Shown here: one piece after another, positions 35,393 to 47,189 of the stretch | Numbering within the stretch: the first letter of the stretch is position 1 | Layout: the number at the start of each line of letters is the position of its first letter | Source: Elsinoe arachidis | Lineage: Eukaryota; Ascomycota; Dothideomycetes; Myriangiales; Elsinoaceae | Assembly (NCBI GenBank): GCA_013372555.1 | Contig: JAAPAX010000002.1 | Coordinates: forward strand, 3,968,001 to 4,032,000 | Direction: 5' to 3' | Length of the DNA stretch: 64,000 bases | Notes under the pieces: generated by a model | Databases searched by the model: none | What the model was told of the DNA's origin: nothing | Seen by the model: the letters and a program-made list of their open reading frames with translations, nothing else | Program-made: the position numbers and the translations under genes

Positions 35393-36399
35393 GGTAGATG
35401 TGGGTACCAATGATCGAAGAGATCTTGGTAAGCTAGAGACGGACCGAACAATCGTGGGTGGTTCGATGCTTTTGAAGTGGACAGTGCTGGTGGGTAGAAC
35501 AGCTGCAGGGGCGCGGAAACAGGAAGAAAAGGTAAAGATTCGAGCAGATCAGGCAACGCAAATTAGGAAAAGATTCGTGCTTGAATTTATGATGTAGCTG
35601 CGCCAATAACGCTCACCTTGCTGATGCTTTCCTTGACGCTGCGGCGTAGTCTGCGAGATGGCGGCGTGGCCGTCGTTTTGGGGGTGATAAAGATGATGAG
35701 GTGCGTGAGACACAGGCAGAAGGATGCAGGAGAGAAGGGATGCGCAAAATGATTGGCCTCTGCGTTCTTCTCAGCCAGCCTTATAGAGCGTTTCAAGCTG
35801 TTTTTGGCCAATGATGATCATCGAGCTAGCACCGGATCTGCACCTCATCTTCTCCGCCTTCTTGGGGGAATGCTGAGTGATGAAGAAGACAGGTCCGAAT
35901 TAGGATGTCTAGTGCTGAGTCTGAGAGGAAGTGGCTCGGCAAGCAGACATGTATTCCAATCACATTTCGAGGAGTCGACAGCCAGGGTGCAGCAGGAGGA
36001 GCAATGGCTGTGAGATCAGACCGGGCGCCATGCTTGCCTACTCCGCAAATAGAAACGCCTAGTGTGCAGCTCGGCGAAGTCCTTGGTGTGTGCGCAAGCG
36101 ACGCTCACCACGCGGCGCGCGCTGCATGGCGACGGGTGCTCACTTGTGTGGCCCTTGAGGATGGTTGACGCGAGTCCATGTCGGTGACCAGAGAGCGCTC
36201 CCTGCAACGTGGTGGTGTCATGGGCAGAGGAAACAATAAAGACGAAAAGATGGCGGGCAGTCGTGGCTATGGCCGAGCTTCACCGCCTTTTGCGGCGAGA
36301 CACGATTCTGCCGCATCTCCGCTCTGGTTCAAAGAAATTTTGATATGCAGACGTAACCTTGTCTCTAGGAGGTACCTCAGCGCCGACTATTGTCCCACC
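35393..36399. other. Divergent promoter region between DUF2235 gene and SDA1
   Basis: About 1 kb. The frame of SDA1 is open back to an ATG at 36178, but this part looks non-conserved and the more likely start is 36400. Nothing else supported. Confidence 0.55.
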
Positions 36400-38719
36400 A
36401 TGAAGCGCAAGCTCGGAGCGCTCGAAAAGGTCGAGGCGGATCTACCAAATCTCCAGGCCAAAATCAGAAGAGACCCGATATCGTACAAGGACGACTTTAC
36501 AACGCAGTACCGGACCTATCGATCATTCCTCGCCTTGTTCATTCAAGCGCCCACCTCTTCGGACGAGCAGGGAATCATATCTGTCCGAGAACTCATCGAT
36601 TTCGTCGCCCATGTCGCCGACTGCTATCCCGAGATCAGCACCGAGTTCACAAATGACCTGATTTCACTACTTGAGAAGCATCATGCCGTGCTTGACGCCG
36701 AGTTGAGGGACAAGATTGTTGGTAGCCTTGTCTTGCTCAGAAGAAAAGAAATCTTGGATTCACAAAGGTAGGTCGTCTTGAGGTAGGTGGTTCTGCTCGA
36801 CTAAAACGAGTAGATTGCTCACTACTCTACTACCACTACTCGTCGCGACACCCAGCAAATCCCTCCGAGAACTACTGTTCCAAAAGATCATTTCGGATCT
36901 CCGCAACGCCAACTCAAAGACCACAAATCACAAGCTCAACAAGACTATTCAGACCGCACTCCATGACCTCGTCACTTCCGAAGGCTCCTCGGCCAAAGGA
37001 CTTTGGGCCGTCAAAATCACACGTGACCTATGGCGGAGACAGGTGTGGGCGGACGCGAAAGCGGTGGAGATCATGAAAGAGGCAGCTCTGTCACAGAACG
37101 AGAAAGTGGTCGTTGGAGGTGTTCGCTTCTTTCTCGGGGGTGATCAAGAACGGGAGGAGGCTGCCGACGACGACAGTGACGACGACGCAGGAATCGACAT
37201 ATCCAAGCTCAAGCATCAACATGGTATCAACAAGAAGACTAAAAAGCGAATGGCGGAACTCAAAAAGGCCGCGGGTACCGTCAAGAAGAAAGAGAAGAAG
37301 AAGAATGCACCACATCCACTTAACTTTTCAGCTCTTCATCTACTACACGATCCGCAAGGTTTTGTCGAGAAGCTATTCCATCAGCATCTGCAGACCTCGA
37401 CACCGAAAGCTCGCCTCAATCTCGAACAGCGTCTCTTGGTCCTGCAGCTGGTCTCTCGACTGATCGGGCTTCATAAGCTTATCCTCATACAACTCTATTC
37501 GTACGTCCAGAAATATCTCACCCCGCGACAACCCAACGTCACCTCTTTCCTCGCCTCCCTCGCCCAGGCTACCCACAATCTGGTTCCTCCCGATGTCCTC
37601 GAGCCACTTGTGCAGAAGATTGCCAACGAGTTCGTCTCAGAAGCCTCGGCCGGAGAAGTGGCTTCTGCAGGTCTGAACGCCATCCGTGAGATATGCGTGC
37701 GTCAACCACTCGCCATGAACGACACTCTGCTCCAAGACTTGGTTACATACAAAAAGAGCAAGGACAAGGGCGTGATGATGGCAGCAAAGGGGCTCCTTAG
37801 TCTGTACAGGGAGGTTGGAGCCGATATGTTGAGGAAGAGAGATCGGGGGAAGAATGCTACGATAGCGATGAAGACTGGAGAGCGGAAAGAGCAAAGATTT
37901 GGAGAGGTCGAGGAAGGCCAGATCGAGGGTCTGGAGCTGTTGGAGAACTGGAAGGAAGAGGAGCGGAGGAAACGCAGGATCGAGAAAGGGCTGGACCCGA
38001 ACGCGGAGGACGACGAAGACGAAGACGAAGACGTTGAGGCAGAAGGATGGAAGAATTGGGAGGCTGAGGAGGACGACAGTGACGACCCAGGAGGCTGGAT
38101 CGACGTCTCTTCGGACGGCGAGGATATCGATATTAGCGACTCCGAAGACGAGCGAGAGAAGAAGATAAAAAGACAAAAGCGGGAGGCAGGGCAGGAAGAT
38201 GAAGACAAGGCAACAGCAAGAGATGGTACGGAAGACATCGAAGCCAAGAAGCAACAACTCTCCAAGCTTGCCACCACGAAGATCCTCACCCCCGCCGATC
38301 TGGCAAAGCTCCAGGAACTTCGCTCAAGTGCTGCTGTTAGCAAGGCCATGCCGGGGAATCGTACACAGCGTCAAAAGCCGACGGCAAACAGCACGAGCAG
38401 ACATGAAGATGATCCTCTCACGGCCGCTGAGATTGAAGGACTGGCGGCACTGTCGAACAAGGCGACCAGAGAGGAGAAGATTGCTCTCGCCAAAGGAGAC
38501 AAGGCTGACAGACACTCGTCCACGACGGCTATACGCAAGCAGAAGAAGGTGGATGAGGGGAAGAGCACCACGAATAAAGAAAAGGCTCGGAAGAAGAACT
38601 TCCTCATGACGCTGGGCAAGGCGAAGAGCAAGGGTAAGCGGAGTCTGGTCGAGCAGCGGAAAGTCCTCAGAGGTCACTTGGACCGGCAGAAGAGGGGAGG
38701 GAGGAGGGGCAATAAGTAG
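36400..38719 (+). CDS. SDA1: SDA1 ribosome biogenesis protein
   Basis: Two exons, 36400-36767 and 36814-38719, with a 46-bp intron (36768-36813); the product is 757 aa, close to the yeast protein's length. The N-terminal LPNLQAKIRRDPISYKDDF, the following NUC130/SDA1-type helical repeats, two acidic stretches and a Lys/Arg-rich C-terminus (ending GKAKSKGKRSLVEQRKVLRG...) all fit SDA1. SDA1 is a nucleolar protein needed for 60S subunit maturation and export, and for G1 progression in yeast. The ATG at 36400 is chosen because the family begins at this point; an in-frame ATG at 36178 would add 74 unconserved residues. Its stop lies only 15 bp from the stop of the convergent methyltransferase gene. 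Confidence 0.95.
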
Positions 38720-38734
38720 TTGCTGCTGATGAAT

Positions 38735-39889
38735 CTATATGTGCATGAAGTATTGTAATCTATGTCCTACTTGCCCTTGGGTGGGGGTCTGAGTTATTTT
38801 CTGTCCAAGTAATGTACGGTTCCGTGCCTCGATCATCTCCCTGTGGTTTCCCTCAGAAGCATGCTCTTCGGGTGACGAGTGTTGATAAAAGTGTACTGCA
38901 ATATTGTCAGTCACGTCATCTTCATACCCACCTCTGCTGATGCGCAGACATGCCTCGATGAACCTCGGGAATCCAGCAAACTTGTCCCCAATCCAGTTGT
39001 GCTCGTTCCACACTGGTCTCATCCCAAGAGCCTCCAATCCCTCCCACCAATCCAGGAAAGCTCGCATCGTTGTTGGCATGCCAAAGGGTAGAGTGCCGTT
39101 CATGATGTGTATCTCCACCAGGAGCTGACCGAATGGCAAGACGGGCTCATCAGTACCGTTCCAGTTCTTCTCAACATGACTGACAAGGCTGCCCAGAGCA
39201 TCAAACTCGGCGCCTTCAATGTCCATCTTCATGACATCCACAAAGTCGTGCCCGTTGGCGACCATAAGATCTTGAACCGAGTACGCGGGCGGGCTGCTCT
39301 CCTCATTCGTCGTCTTCGCGATGGCCGCCTTTTTAAACTTTGCTCTCCCACTCTGTCGCTGGGTGATATCACCGGCCCATCCGTTGACAGAGTAGTCATA
39401 GCCCCAGACCTTTGCATTTGTCCTGTCCATGACTCTGGCCTCGAATCCGCTGTCGTCGTTGACACCAAACGAGTATACCACAAGCTCTTCCGCCATGTTT
39501 GTCGCCCGACTCGGACCCGACGAATGCGTCTCATATTGGCTCATTCCGCATACCCATTTGCCTCCATCCCCGAGAGTACCGACTCTTTCGACCTCGAAAG
39601 GACAATTGAAAGAAGGTCGGACAAAGTCCCAGACGTTGTAGGGGTAGATGAAGCCGGTGGGGAACTCACGAGTACCCGAGGCCGCGAACATGATCTGACG
39701 GTCGAGAAGCGAGCGAGACCATAGCTTCTCGGATCGTGCAAGACGAAGAGATAGGTCCGAAGGTGATGATCTGGATGTATCTGCGCGCGGCCATGTTGGT
39801 CTGGAATTGTTGATGAGCAAAGTGTAGAGGAAAAAGATTGATGCTAGTGAGGCAAGGACCGGGAGGACGCTGGACTTTGTGGCCAGCAT
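38735..39889 (-). CDS. Membrane-anchored METTL24-like methyltransferase-domain protein
   Basis: Single exon, 384 aa from the ATG at 39889. A signal-anchor helix occupies about residues 5-25 (VLPVLASLASIFFLYTLLI), followed by a lumenal/extracellular region. The conserved block FNCPFEVERVGTLGDGGKWVCGM and later VVYSFGVNDDSGFEARV, then DVMKMDIEGAEFDAL and LLVEIHIMNG, resemble the METTL24/FkbM-type SAM methyltransferase fold. The topology suggests a Golgi or ER enzyme. Substrate unknown. The frame upstream of the ATG remains open for nine codons only from a TTG, so the ATG is preferred. Tail-to-tail with SDA1. Confidence 0.85.
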   Translation of the reverse strand: MLATKSSVLPVLASLASIFFLYTLLINNSRPTWPRADTSRSSPSDLSLRLARSEKLWSRSLLDRQIMFAASGTREFPTGFIYPYNVWDFVRPSFNCPFEVERVGTLGDGGKWVCGMSQYETHSSGPSRATNMAEELVVYSFGVNDDSGFEARVMDRTNAKVWGYDYSVNGWAGDITQRQSGRAKFKKAAIAKTTNEESSPPAYSVQDLMVANGHDFVDVMKMDIEGAEFDALGSLVSHVEKNWNGTDEPVLPFGQLLVEIHIMNGTLPFGMPTTMRAFLDWWEGLEALGMRPVWNEHNWIGDKFAGFPRFIEACLRISRGGYEDDVTDNIAVHFYQHSSPEEHASEGNHREMIEARNRTLLGQKITQTPTQGQVGHRLQYFMHI

Positions 39890-41006
39890 TGTAGCCTGTG
39901 AGATGCGTAAAGTCAAGGAAGGTCAGGGATAGTCAGAAAAAGATACTCTTCACCTTTCGTGAGCAACTTTGGAGAAGCCTACCCAATGGCTCTTGCCTCA
40001 TGTTTCACCTCGTCAGACTCGACAGTACAAAGCTTGTGGGTCTTTCCCAAACACTGGGATTGATCCCCTGTCAATCATCACCGAGGAGAAGTTTGGATTT
40101 CAGCCTCGTGGTAGGCCTGAAGTTGGCACCTGATTTGGGGTGGTCGATGGCGTTCAGCACCTTAGCCTATCGCAAGGGAGAGTGTGTTTCCCCTACAATT
40201 ATGCATCCGTTGACGCAGTCGGATTCAACAAGGCATCAGGATGACCTGGGGGTTGAAGGAGTATACGCCATGTCGAGTGAGGTGGGGGTGAAAGTTTCTC
40301 ATTCATAGACCAGCCTGTAAGCGCCGAGAGCTAGAATCCCGACTCGTGTTCCACGCATACAAGGTAGCGACGAGATGCTGACGAGGCTGGGATGAGCTCG
40401 ATATCAGTTAGGTGTAGATTAGAAGAGTGGTTGATGTTTGGGTGTCTGAAGAAATGGCATAACCGAGGTCCAGATGTTGAGCATCACCTCTGGCAATGGT
40501 TGGCAGCAGGAATTGCACTTCTATCACGATACTCCCTCTCAGCCCACGACCTCATCTTTCGCCATCAGCAGCACGAGATGGTGTATAATTTCTACGTTCC
40601 TCAGACAGCTCAGCATCTTGAGCCACCTGGAAGGAGGATGCAGACCTGCACTTGCATTAACCTGGGGGATTTCTAACCATGGCCGCAGCCATAAGGAGGC
40701 TCCCCCAATCGACACTTGAATCGTGGACTTGACAAGCTCATCCTCATCGCCACTGCAATCTCACCAGCAGAGCCACGTGACTAAAGGCGTTGCATCACGA
40801 GACGTTTTTGCATTCCTCGTTGGAACCTGCCTCTGACTCTGACGTCACTCTGTCGCGGTGGAAATGTCTCGTGCCTGATCTAACAACTTCACTTTTGTCG
40901 AGGATAACATGATCTTCTCAATCTCCAGCTGATTCTGGCCGCCAGACATTTCTTCTTGCACAGAAGCACCATGTCTCTCGAGCTTCCCTGACGTCGTCTT
41001 GTAATC
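39890..41006. other. Divergent intergenic region
   Basis: About 1.1 kb between the start of the methyltransferase gene and that of the membrane protein gene. No supported coding frame. Confidence 0.5.
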
Positions 41007-43071
41007 ATGGGCCTGGCTCGCCCCGGCCTCCCACCCCGAGCGACAACCATGTCGGCTCAAAACAAGCGACAAGACAAGCTCCCGCCAATGCTCGGCCCTA
41101 TCCCACCGCAACACCTCTTCGCTGTCGTCGTCGTTGCTCTGTTGGCGCTGTTCAGATGGCCGATGAGGTGGCTCATCTCGGGAGCGCCTCTGCTAACGTA
41201 CTCACTACTGCTCGGATCCGCACGAGGCTATCGAGTACTTTCATTTGCGCCTCTATGGTCACTGCTGGTCCTGATCAATCTGGCTTACTCTGTGGTCTCT
41301 ACATCATGGCTCCTCTACTGGGCCTACACTGTCGCCTGCTATCCCGCTCTCCTTCTGGTTTGTATCTGCCAGTTCGACTCAGCGGCTCGGCTCGTCCGGA
41401 GAAGACTCCGCTGGCTGCTCAATGGCTTGCAGTTCACAAATGATATGGTGGCGCTCTTCGACTTGCCAGCCCTAGAGATCGACGTGGATGTGGAGGGCCT
41501 GATGTGCATTCGAGGCTTGACCATCTCGCTGTCCTCACTGACAGTGATTGCCTATGGGGTTGAGGTCGGAATAAAGCTCTCGGACGATTTAGAAATTGCA
41601 CTTGTTGTGGACAAGGTCACCGTCAGGCTTTTTCGAAGAATCGACATATCCGATGTCTATGGTAACGTGAAAGGTGGGCTGTTTGAGGTCGGTCGGACGC
41701 TGCTTGGTTGCTGGTCTTTTGCTAATTCTTTGTTAGATGACCTTTGGCAAACTTGCGAAGAAGACCCGTGATTCTGACGGTCATTCTCTCATGGTAACAG
41801 ACACTTCATTGCTGGTCGCAGCTGCAAATACCGGCGACATGTCCCGGCCTGGCATGCCTCGGATGCAGACCATGACGGAACAAATGACTGGGGGACAGAC
41901 CATTGAGGTTGCTTCTCTTCGATCTGGATTCGACGACATGCAGCAATTACCTGTTGACGACGAGGATGCGAAGAAGAAGGTCCGCTCTTTGCTGGATTGG
42001 ATCGAACGTACCAGTGTGATCACCACCAGCCGCATAGATGTCGAGGCCATACTCAAAGATGCCACAATCAACGATATTCGGGCTTCGATATGTAGTCAGC
42101 TTCATGACAAACCCGCCATTCCACATCCAGCCACAAAGGCCATCAGAGTGTCCACCATCAAGAAGCTCTCTTCTCCAGCAGTCCGGACCTTTCTCCATCG
42201 TCTCCCTCTGCTTTTGCGTTGCCTTCTCAACCCCATAGCTTACTTCCATCCAATCTTCATCGATTCGATTACCGTCGGCGGATCCGGGAAGTTCCTGCAG
42301 CATATGCTCGACGAGAATCTTTTGAGCTCCAACACTGGCGTCAAGAACCTCAAACAGCGCATCTCGGCTTGGCTTGCGGATGCCAACTTTGTCTTCCAGA
42401 TGGCAGATGTGGTCGGACTAGCGTCGGTACCCATCAACACAGACTACGATATTGTCAACAACCTGACTATCGCGGACGCCATGGCGTATCGGACGTTACC
42501 CGCTGAGGTCGACCTGGCGCAGATCATCCGTCTTGGAGGCGCCGATGCTCGCATTGCTGTGCCATCTTTCCTTCTGCCCCATCATGAACATCTCTTGCCA
42601 GCTAGACCAACACCATATGAGGAGCAAGCATGGCAGGAAGAGATCGAGGGGACCGATGGACTGCCCAAACGTGTACAGGTCCAAAAGGATATGGAAAAGA
42701 GGATCAAAGACGAAGCCAACGTATCCCTGAGTGCACACGTACGACTTCCAGCCTGTTTCGATCAGTCGTTGTTAGACTTCATCGCCGCACTCGTCAAGGC
42801 GACCAAGATCGTCGAGATGGAGAAGGACGACCCAGTCGAAAAGGAGGGAGTGTTGGCATTTGCAAAGGGGCTAGGAGCCGATATCAAGGACAGCATGCGC
42901 CGCGTCGCAGTAGACGCCGCAGCCAACGACAGATGGATTGCCAAAATAGTCGGCAAGGTCACAAAGAGCCTCGAAACGATGCAGGGAGATGTTGGTTATA
43001 GTGGCGACATTCCCGTGCCTCTGGAACCTTACCGCAAGCAAGCAGAGACGGCGTCAAAGTTGATGCCGTGA
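41007..43071 (+). CDS. Conserved fungal multi-pass membrane protein of unknown function
   Basis: Two exons, 41007-41687 and 41737-43071, joined by a 49-bp intron with a TGCTAAT branch site; the product is 671 aa. Residues about 30-125 contain several hydrophobic segments. A region LPALEIDVDVEGLMCIRGLTISLSSL, then VEVGIKLSDDLEIALVVDKVTVRLFRRIDISDVYGNVKGG, crosses the intron. These alternating beta strands recall the repeating beta-groove of bridge-like lipid-transfer proteins, but this is only a resemblance. Later blocks (NLTIADAMAYRTLP, RLGGADARIAVPSFLLPHHEHLLP) look strongly conserved in filamentous fungi as far as I recall. I cannot name the family. A second in-frame ATG at 41049 is an alternative start. 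Confidence 0.8.
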
Positions 43072-44183
43072 ATATCTGGTAGTGCCTACTTGTACAATGC
43101 AAGACCAATTCGGCTATCCAGAATCAGTTGGTTGTGTGTAGTCCTAATTGGCAAATTGTTTCAGAGCCTAGGCTCGGTTGGAGTTTGCTGTGCCAGGTGT
43201 ATAGCAAGACGATTCTGTGATGCTTTGTGATGCAATAGTATGCTTTTTTTGTCTGGGTCAGTAATCCCAACACTTATAGCAGGCGGCTTAGGCGTTCCAC
43301 AAGATCTACTGCTGTGGCGGAAATGGTGCTTGGTGTGTTTACATCAGCCTTGAAGGATGCGGCGGGGGATCTTCGAGGCTTTGAATCTCATGCACAATTG
43401 CCATGCGAATCATGCATTCCATCGCTTGCGCCGACTATTCCCGTGAAGAACTGTAGTCCAATCAAATCACGGTCGCACATCCCTTATACTGTTGAGTATA
43501 CAGGTACGCATCTGCGGGACGATCGTATGGGGGTGGCTGAGACTCACCACGACCGACCACCGCTTTCTGCACACATAAGAAGACCGCAGCAACGTCAAGA
43601 CGTTCTCCTAGGTTGCATTGAACGATCGGCTTCTACATTGTATGCTCACATGGCGGAATACCGCGACTCACCGGAACATGTTGGACTCTGTCCAAGTGTA
43701 ACAAGGCCACCCGTGATTTGCAGAGCCTGCACAACCTGCTTACAACGCCCACGGCAAGCATGCCGACCTCACTACTATTGCAGAACAGGACAGCAGAAGC
43801 CTACCGTGATTAAGGCCGCAGCGGTACAATTTGCTCACGTGCTGGCTGGTTTCATACAGAATCCTGTCGTATTTGACTTTCCGTCCCAACAGCACAATGG
43901 GAAACCTGTCGAACGTGCTCTCCTCATCTCGACAGACCTCACGGTTGGATGCTGTCGTGGAAGTAGGAGGCTCTCATGAGCTTCATGTTACAGCTGTTCA
44001 GACTGTGATTGTCAACGTCTCTTTCCAGATGGCATGGTAAGTGGTTATATAAGACAGTCAGACATCAGAGGTAAGAAAATCATATCAAACAAACCAATTC
44101 AGAACAATCAACAATCTCAACAAACTCCCTCTATCAATTCACTTCGCATATCATCACTCATCACACATCCATTCCCAGCAATC
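43072..44183. other. Intergenic region with promoter of the small secreted protein gene
   Basis: About 1.1 kb. A 221-codon open frame at 43314-43979 lacks protein-like features. The last 140 bp hold a TATA box and an A/C-rich leader. Confidence 0.5.
44046..44052 (+). promoter_or_regulatory. Probable TATA box
   Basis: TATATAA about 138 bp upstream of the ATG of the small secreted protein gene, followed by an A/C-rich leader (CAACAATCTCAACAAAC), a layout common for strongly expressed fungal genes. Confidence 0.5.
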
Positions 44184-44736
44184 ATGAAGTTCCAGTCCGC
44201 CACCATCATTCTCCTCTTGGGTGCTCTTTCCCAGGGTGCTCTCGCTAACCCCAAGAAGCCTTTGGGTGGAGGCACGTACGTCGACCCAGCGGACCCAGTC
44301 AGCAAAGTCACCAACCCTGGATCCAGCAAGCCTGGTTTGGGCGCCGCTAACCTGGCCGACCAAGCTGGGGCCAACAAGGACGCCTACCCTCTCCCTTCGC
44401 AGGTGAAGGCGGGTCCCGGGCAGGATATCAAGGATTTTGCGACGCAAGGCGCGGGCTTTGCAGGTGTCAGCACTGGCCCGACAGGAACCGGAGTAAATGC
44501 AGTGCCAGCTCTTGGTAACGGCATAGCCCTCCATGAAGAGAAGAAAGTGAGTACTGATTCAAATGCTTCTTCCATTGAATCAATGGGGCTGACGAGTATC
44601 GCAGGTCAAGCAGGCTCTGGAAGAGAATCCCCCGAACAAGAGCAACCAGCAGACTGGATCCGCGACGCAAGACCCAAGCGAGGACCCGTCCTTTGGAGGA
44701 AAGTGGAAGAGGCACGCCAGGGCTTTCAAGGCTTAG
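44184..44736 (+). CDS. Small secreted cysteine-free protein
   Basis: Two exons, 44184-44546 and 44605-44736, with a 58-bp GTGAGT...GCAG intron; the product is 164 aa. A clear signal peptide (MKFQSATIILLLGALSQGALA) is followed by a Gly/Pro/Asp-rich mature region without any cysteine. I recognise no domain. Reading through the intron is also open but ends in an unrelated tail; the canonical splice signals favour the two-exon model. The C-terminus is basic (GGKWKRHARAFKA). It lies 150 bp from the 3' end of a gene that a retrotransposon has broken. Secreted low-complexity proteins of this kind are common among fungal surface proteins or effectors, but no role is shown here. Confidence 0.72.
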
Positions 44737-45067
44737 AGTTAGCTTGACATTCGCCAGATTTGGCAATTACTGCTGCGGGTCGGCGTTTACGTAGAGGGTT
44801 GCATTTTCATTCGGGTCTGCTACATTTCCGGTACAAGGCGTTTTCATAGAGGATTACAATGAATCATGATTCCACGGTCCAATCAGATCTCCCTAAGTGT
44901 AGGTGTACTTGGCGATGGTGATGTCGGCAACGGTCCAAGTCTTTCCTCCGTCTTTTGTGACCAAGCTGCCCTTGGAGTTACCAAGCGAGAGTGTTCTCGA
45001 GTACTTGGGATCGGCCACGTTCATGACCAAGGTGGTGTTGACGTAGTGGTGCTCTGGGACCGTCCCG

Positions 45068-45072
45068 CATTT
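45068..45072. repeat. Target-site duplication, left copy
   Basis: CATTT immediately before the 5' LTR; identical to 52224-52228 immediately after the 3' LTR. Confidence 0.92.
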
Positions 45073-45303
45073 TGTTATAGGTATTTTCAGGGGCTTAGGC
45101 GTTAGGCGCTGATTAGCTGTGAGGATTCAGGGTCCAGCCGGCTTCGGATGGCCCATGCGTACAGGCTCTGACTTTAGTACGCACTACCGGAGGAACTTGA
45201 TTTCCTTAAGTATTATTCGCACTATAGAATTAGAGCTATCCTTATACTACTCTAGTAGATTGTTATATATACTTACTGGTATTAATATAATCTACCTCTA
45301 ATA
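45073..45303 (+). repeat. 5' LTR of the chromovirus
   Basis: 231 bp, from TGTTATAGG to CTCTAATA. About 20 differences from the 3' LTR, all C/T or G/A. Its outer two-thirds are almost unmutated while its inner end carries T where the 3' LTR has C. Confidence 0.93.
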
Positions 45304-46298
45304 TAATAATACTTCCTTACTCTACTTAGGAAGTAGTTTAAGAATAGCTATTATAAGGACATAGTTAGGCTCTATAAGCAATAAAGAGGAATCTAGGACT
45401 CTAATAACTACTCCGGGAGAACCGATTATAGTAACTACATCGCTAGAAGAATACATCTACGACGCTAAATAGTATTATAATTATCTTCTATAAGAGTAAA
45501 CTCTTAGGTAGATAGAGAAGTAAATTACTCTACTTAAGAAGGGAGCAAATCTAGACACTATTAACCTCCGAAGTAATGTAAGTATAAGATCCTTAGCTAC
45601 GAGCTATAAGTGCTATATATCTTAAGATATAGAACTCTCACAAGCGAAGCGTAGTATAAGACTAAAAGATTCTAAGGAATATAAAGAGAGAAGCCTAAGA
45701 GAATATAAGGAATTTATTAGAAGCTATAAAATAGCTTTCTAACTTACCCCTAAGAACTTCTAGTTAGAGAATAAGAAGGTTATATAGGTAAGCTAGTATC
45801 TAGTAGAAGAGCTATACGAAGCCTAGTACTCTTATCTAGAGTATAAGCTTATTATAAACCTCTATAGCTAGGAGTAGTTTAAGACCTACTTACTAGACAT
45901 ACCTTCTAATCTAATTAATCGCACCTTAGAAGCAATAACTACGTATGCTACTATAGTATAGCTACCTAGCTAGAATATCTAGACTTTTATAACCTACTTA
46001 GAGACTCTTAAGAACTAGCTACTCCCTTACTTAAGAGGAGTATCGTATATAATACCTCTTCTCTAAACTCCGCTCTAAACTATAGTAAGCAATTACTAAC
46101 TACTACTTAGTACCTCCTACTAGAGAAGTGCTTATTAACTTAGGAGTAACGCTAAAGCGTAATCTCTAGAGCGCTAGTAAACTATAGACCTCTCGTAACT
46201 AGCTTACGGGTAGCTCTAGAAAGCTATAAAGAGAAGACTAGCTAAAAGAAGACTCTACTAAGAAGGACTCTTCCTTCTTCTATAAGGTAGAGATAGAG

Positions 46299-46336
46299 TA
46301 CTACTTCTATAAAAGGAAGAGGCACTATACTAATAA
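46299..46336 (+). pseudogene. Gag zinc knuckle of the chromovirus, mutated
   Basis: Spacing fits C-X2-C-X4-H-X4-C; the His and last Cys are intact (CAC, TGC) but the first two Cys codons read TAC and TAT, G-to-A changes. Confidence 0.6.
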
Positions 46337-47189
46337 ATGCTAGAAGAAGGCTAAACTCTTAGATATAAACAAAGAGCCTATTACTTAAGTTAGATAGGCC
46401 TAGGGAAAAGGCTAAGCCTCGTAGTTACCTCGGGAACTATAAGGCACTAAGCTATTAATATCTTACTAGGGATAAGGTATACCTATATTATAATAGAAGC
46501 TACTAGCGTCGACTGCTAAGTAGGGGTTATTCTTAACCTATAGGCAGAGGTTAGCCTTATTAGCTAGTATATAGTAGTTAAAATAAACCTTAAATTAATC
46601 CTAAGCAACCTTCTATAGCTAGCCTAGATAGGCTTAGAAAGGAAAGCTACTTATATAGTATACGAGATATAGGTAGTACTTACTAACGACCGAGATACTA
46701 CCTATAGAGTTAAGACTATAGTCTATAGAGTAGACAAAGAAGGACCTAAGTTACTTCTAGGTAACTCCTTCTTATAGAGGGAAGACATCTAACTTAACTA
46801 TAGACAGTAAACCTAGATATAGGGAATTAAGGATAATTTATATATCTAAATAGTTACTATCTAGTAGCTAGAGAAGGAAGAAGGTTATATCTATTTCCTA
46901 GGTGTAGTTAGAAGCGACCTAGAATATAAGGGTATAGTCGTATATATCTAGATTGTAAATGTCTCTTAGGAGTATTATATACTAGACGCCTTATTAGACT
47001 ACTTAGATATATTTAACTTAGATATAGCTAAGATTCTACTAACTACAAAGGAGAGAGACTATTAGATCCTAATTATACTAGGAAAAGAGCTACCTTATAG
47101 CCTACTTTATAACCTCTTCTTACATAAGCTAGAGGTACTATAAGCATATCTCGAGGACGCTCTAAAGAAAGGCTAGATCTACTATAGTA

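Noticed and set aside
28000..36000. S66 peptidase, MFS permease and DUF2235 as a metabolic or biosynthetic cluster
   Set aside because: No backbone enzyme or pathway logic, and the genes are separately oriented with housekeeping neighbours.
36178..36399. 74-residue N-terminal extension of SDA1
   Set aside because: Family members begin at the Met at 36400; the extension is not protein-like.
37702..38349. Ser/Leu-rich minus-strand ORFs opposite SDA1
   Set aside because: Shadows of the acidic and basic tracts of SDA1 in other frames.
43314..43979. 221-codon ORF upstream of the small secreted protein gene
   Set aside because: No recognisable composition, motif or splice context; begins without a convincing start.
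44547..44747. Unspliced C-terminus for the small secreted protein
   Set aside because: Open by chance; canonical GTGAGT and GCAG signals support removal of the 58-bp intron.
45119..45301. 60-codon ORF in the 5' LTR
   Set aside because: Lies wholly inside the LTR and has no support as a gene.
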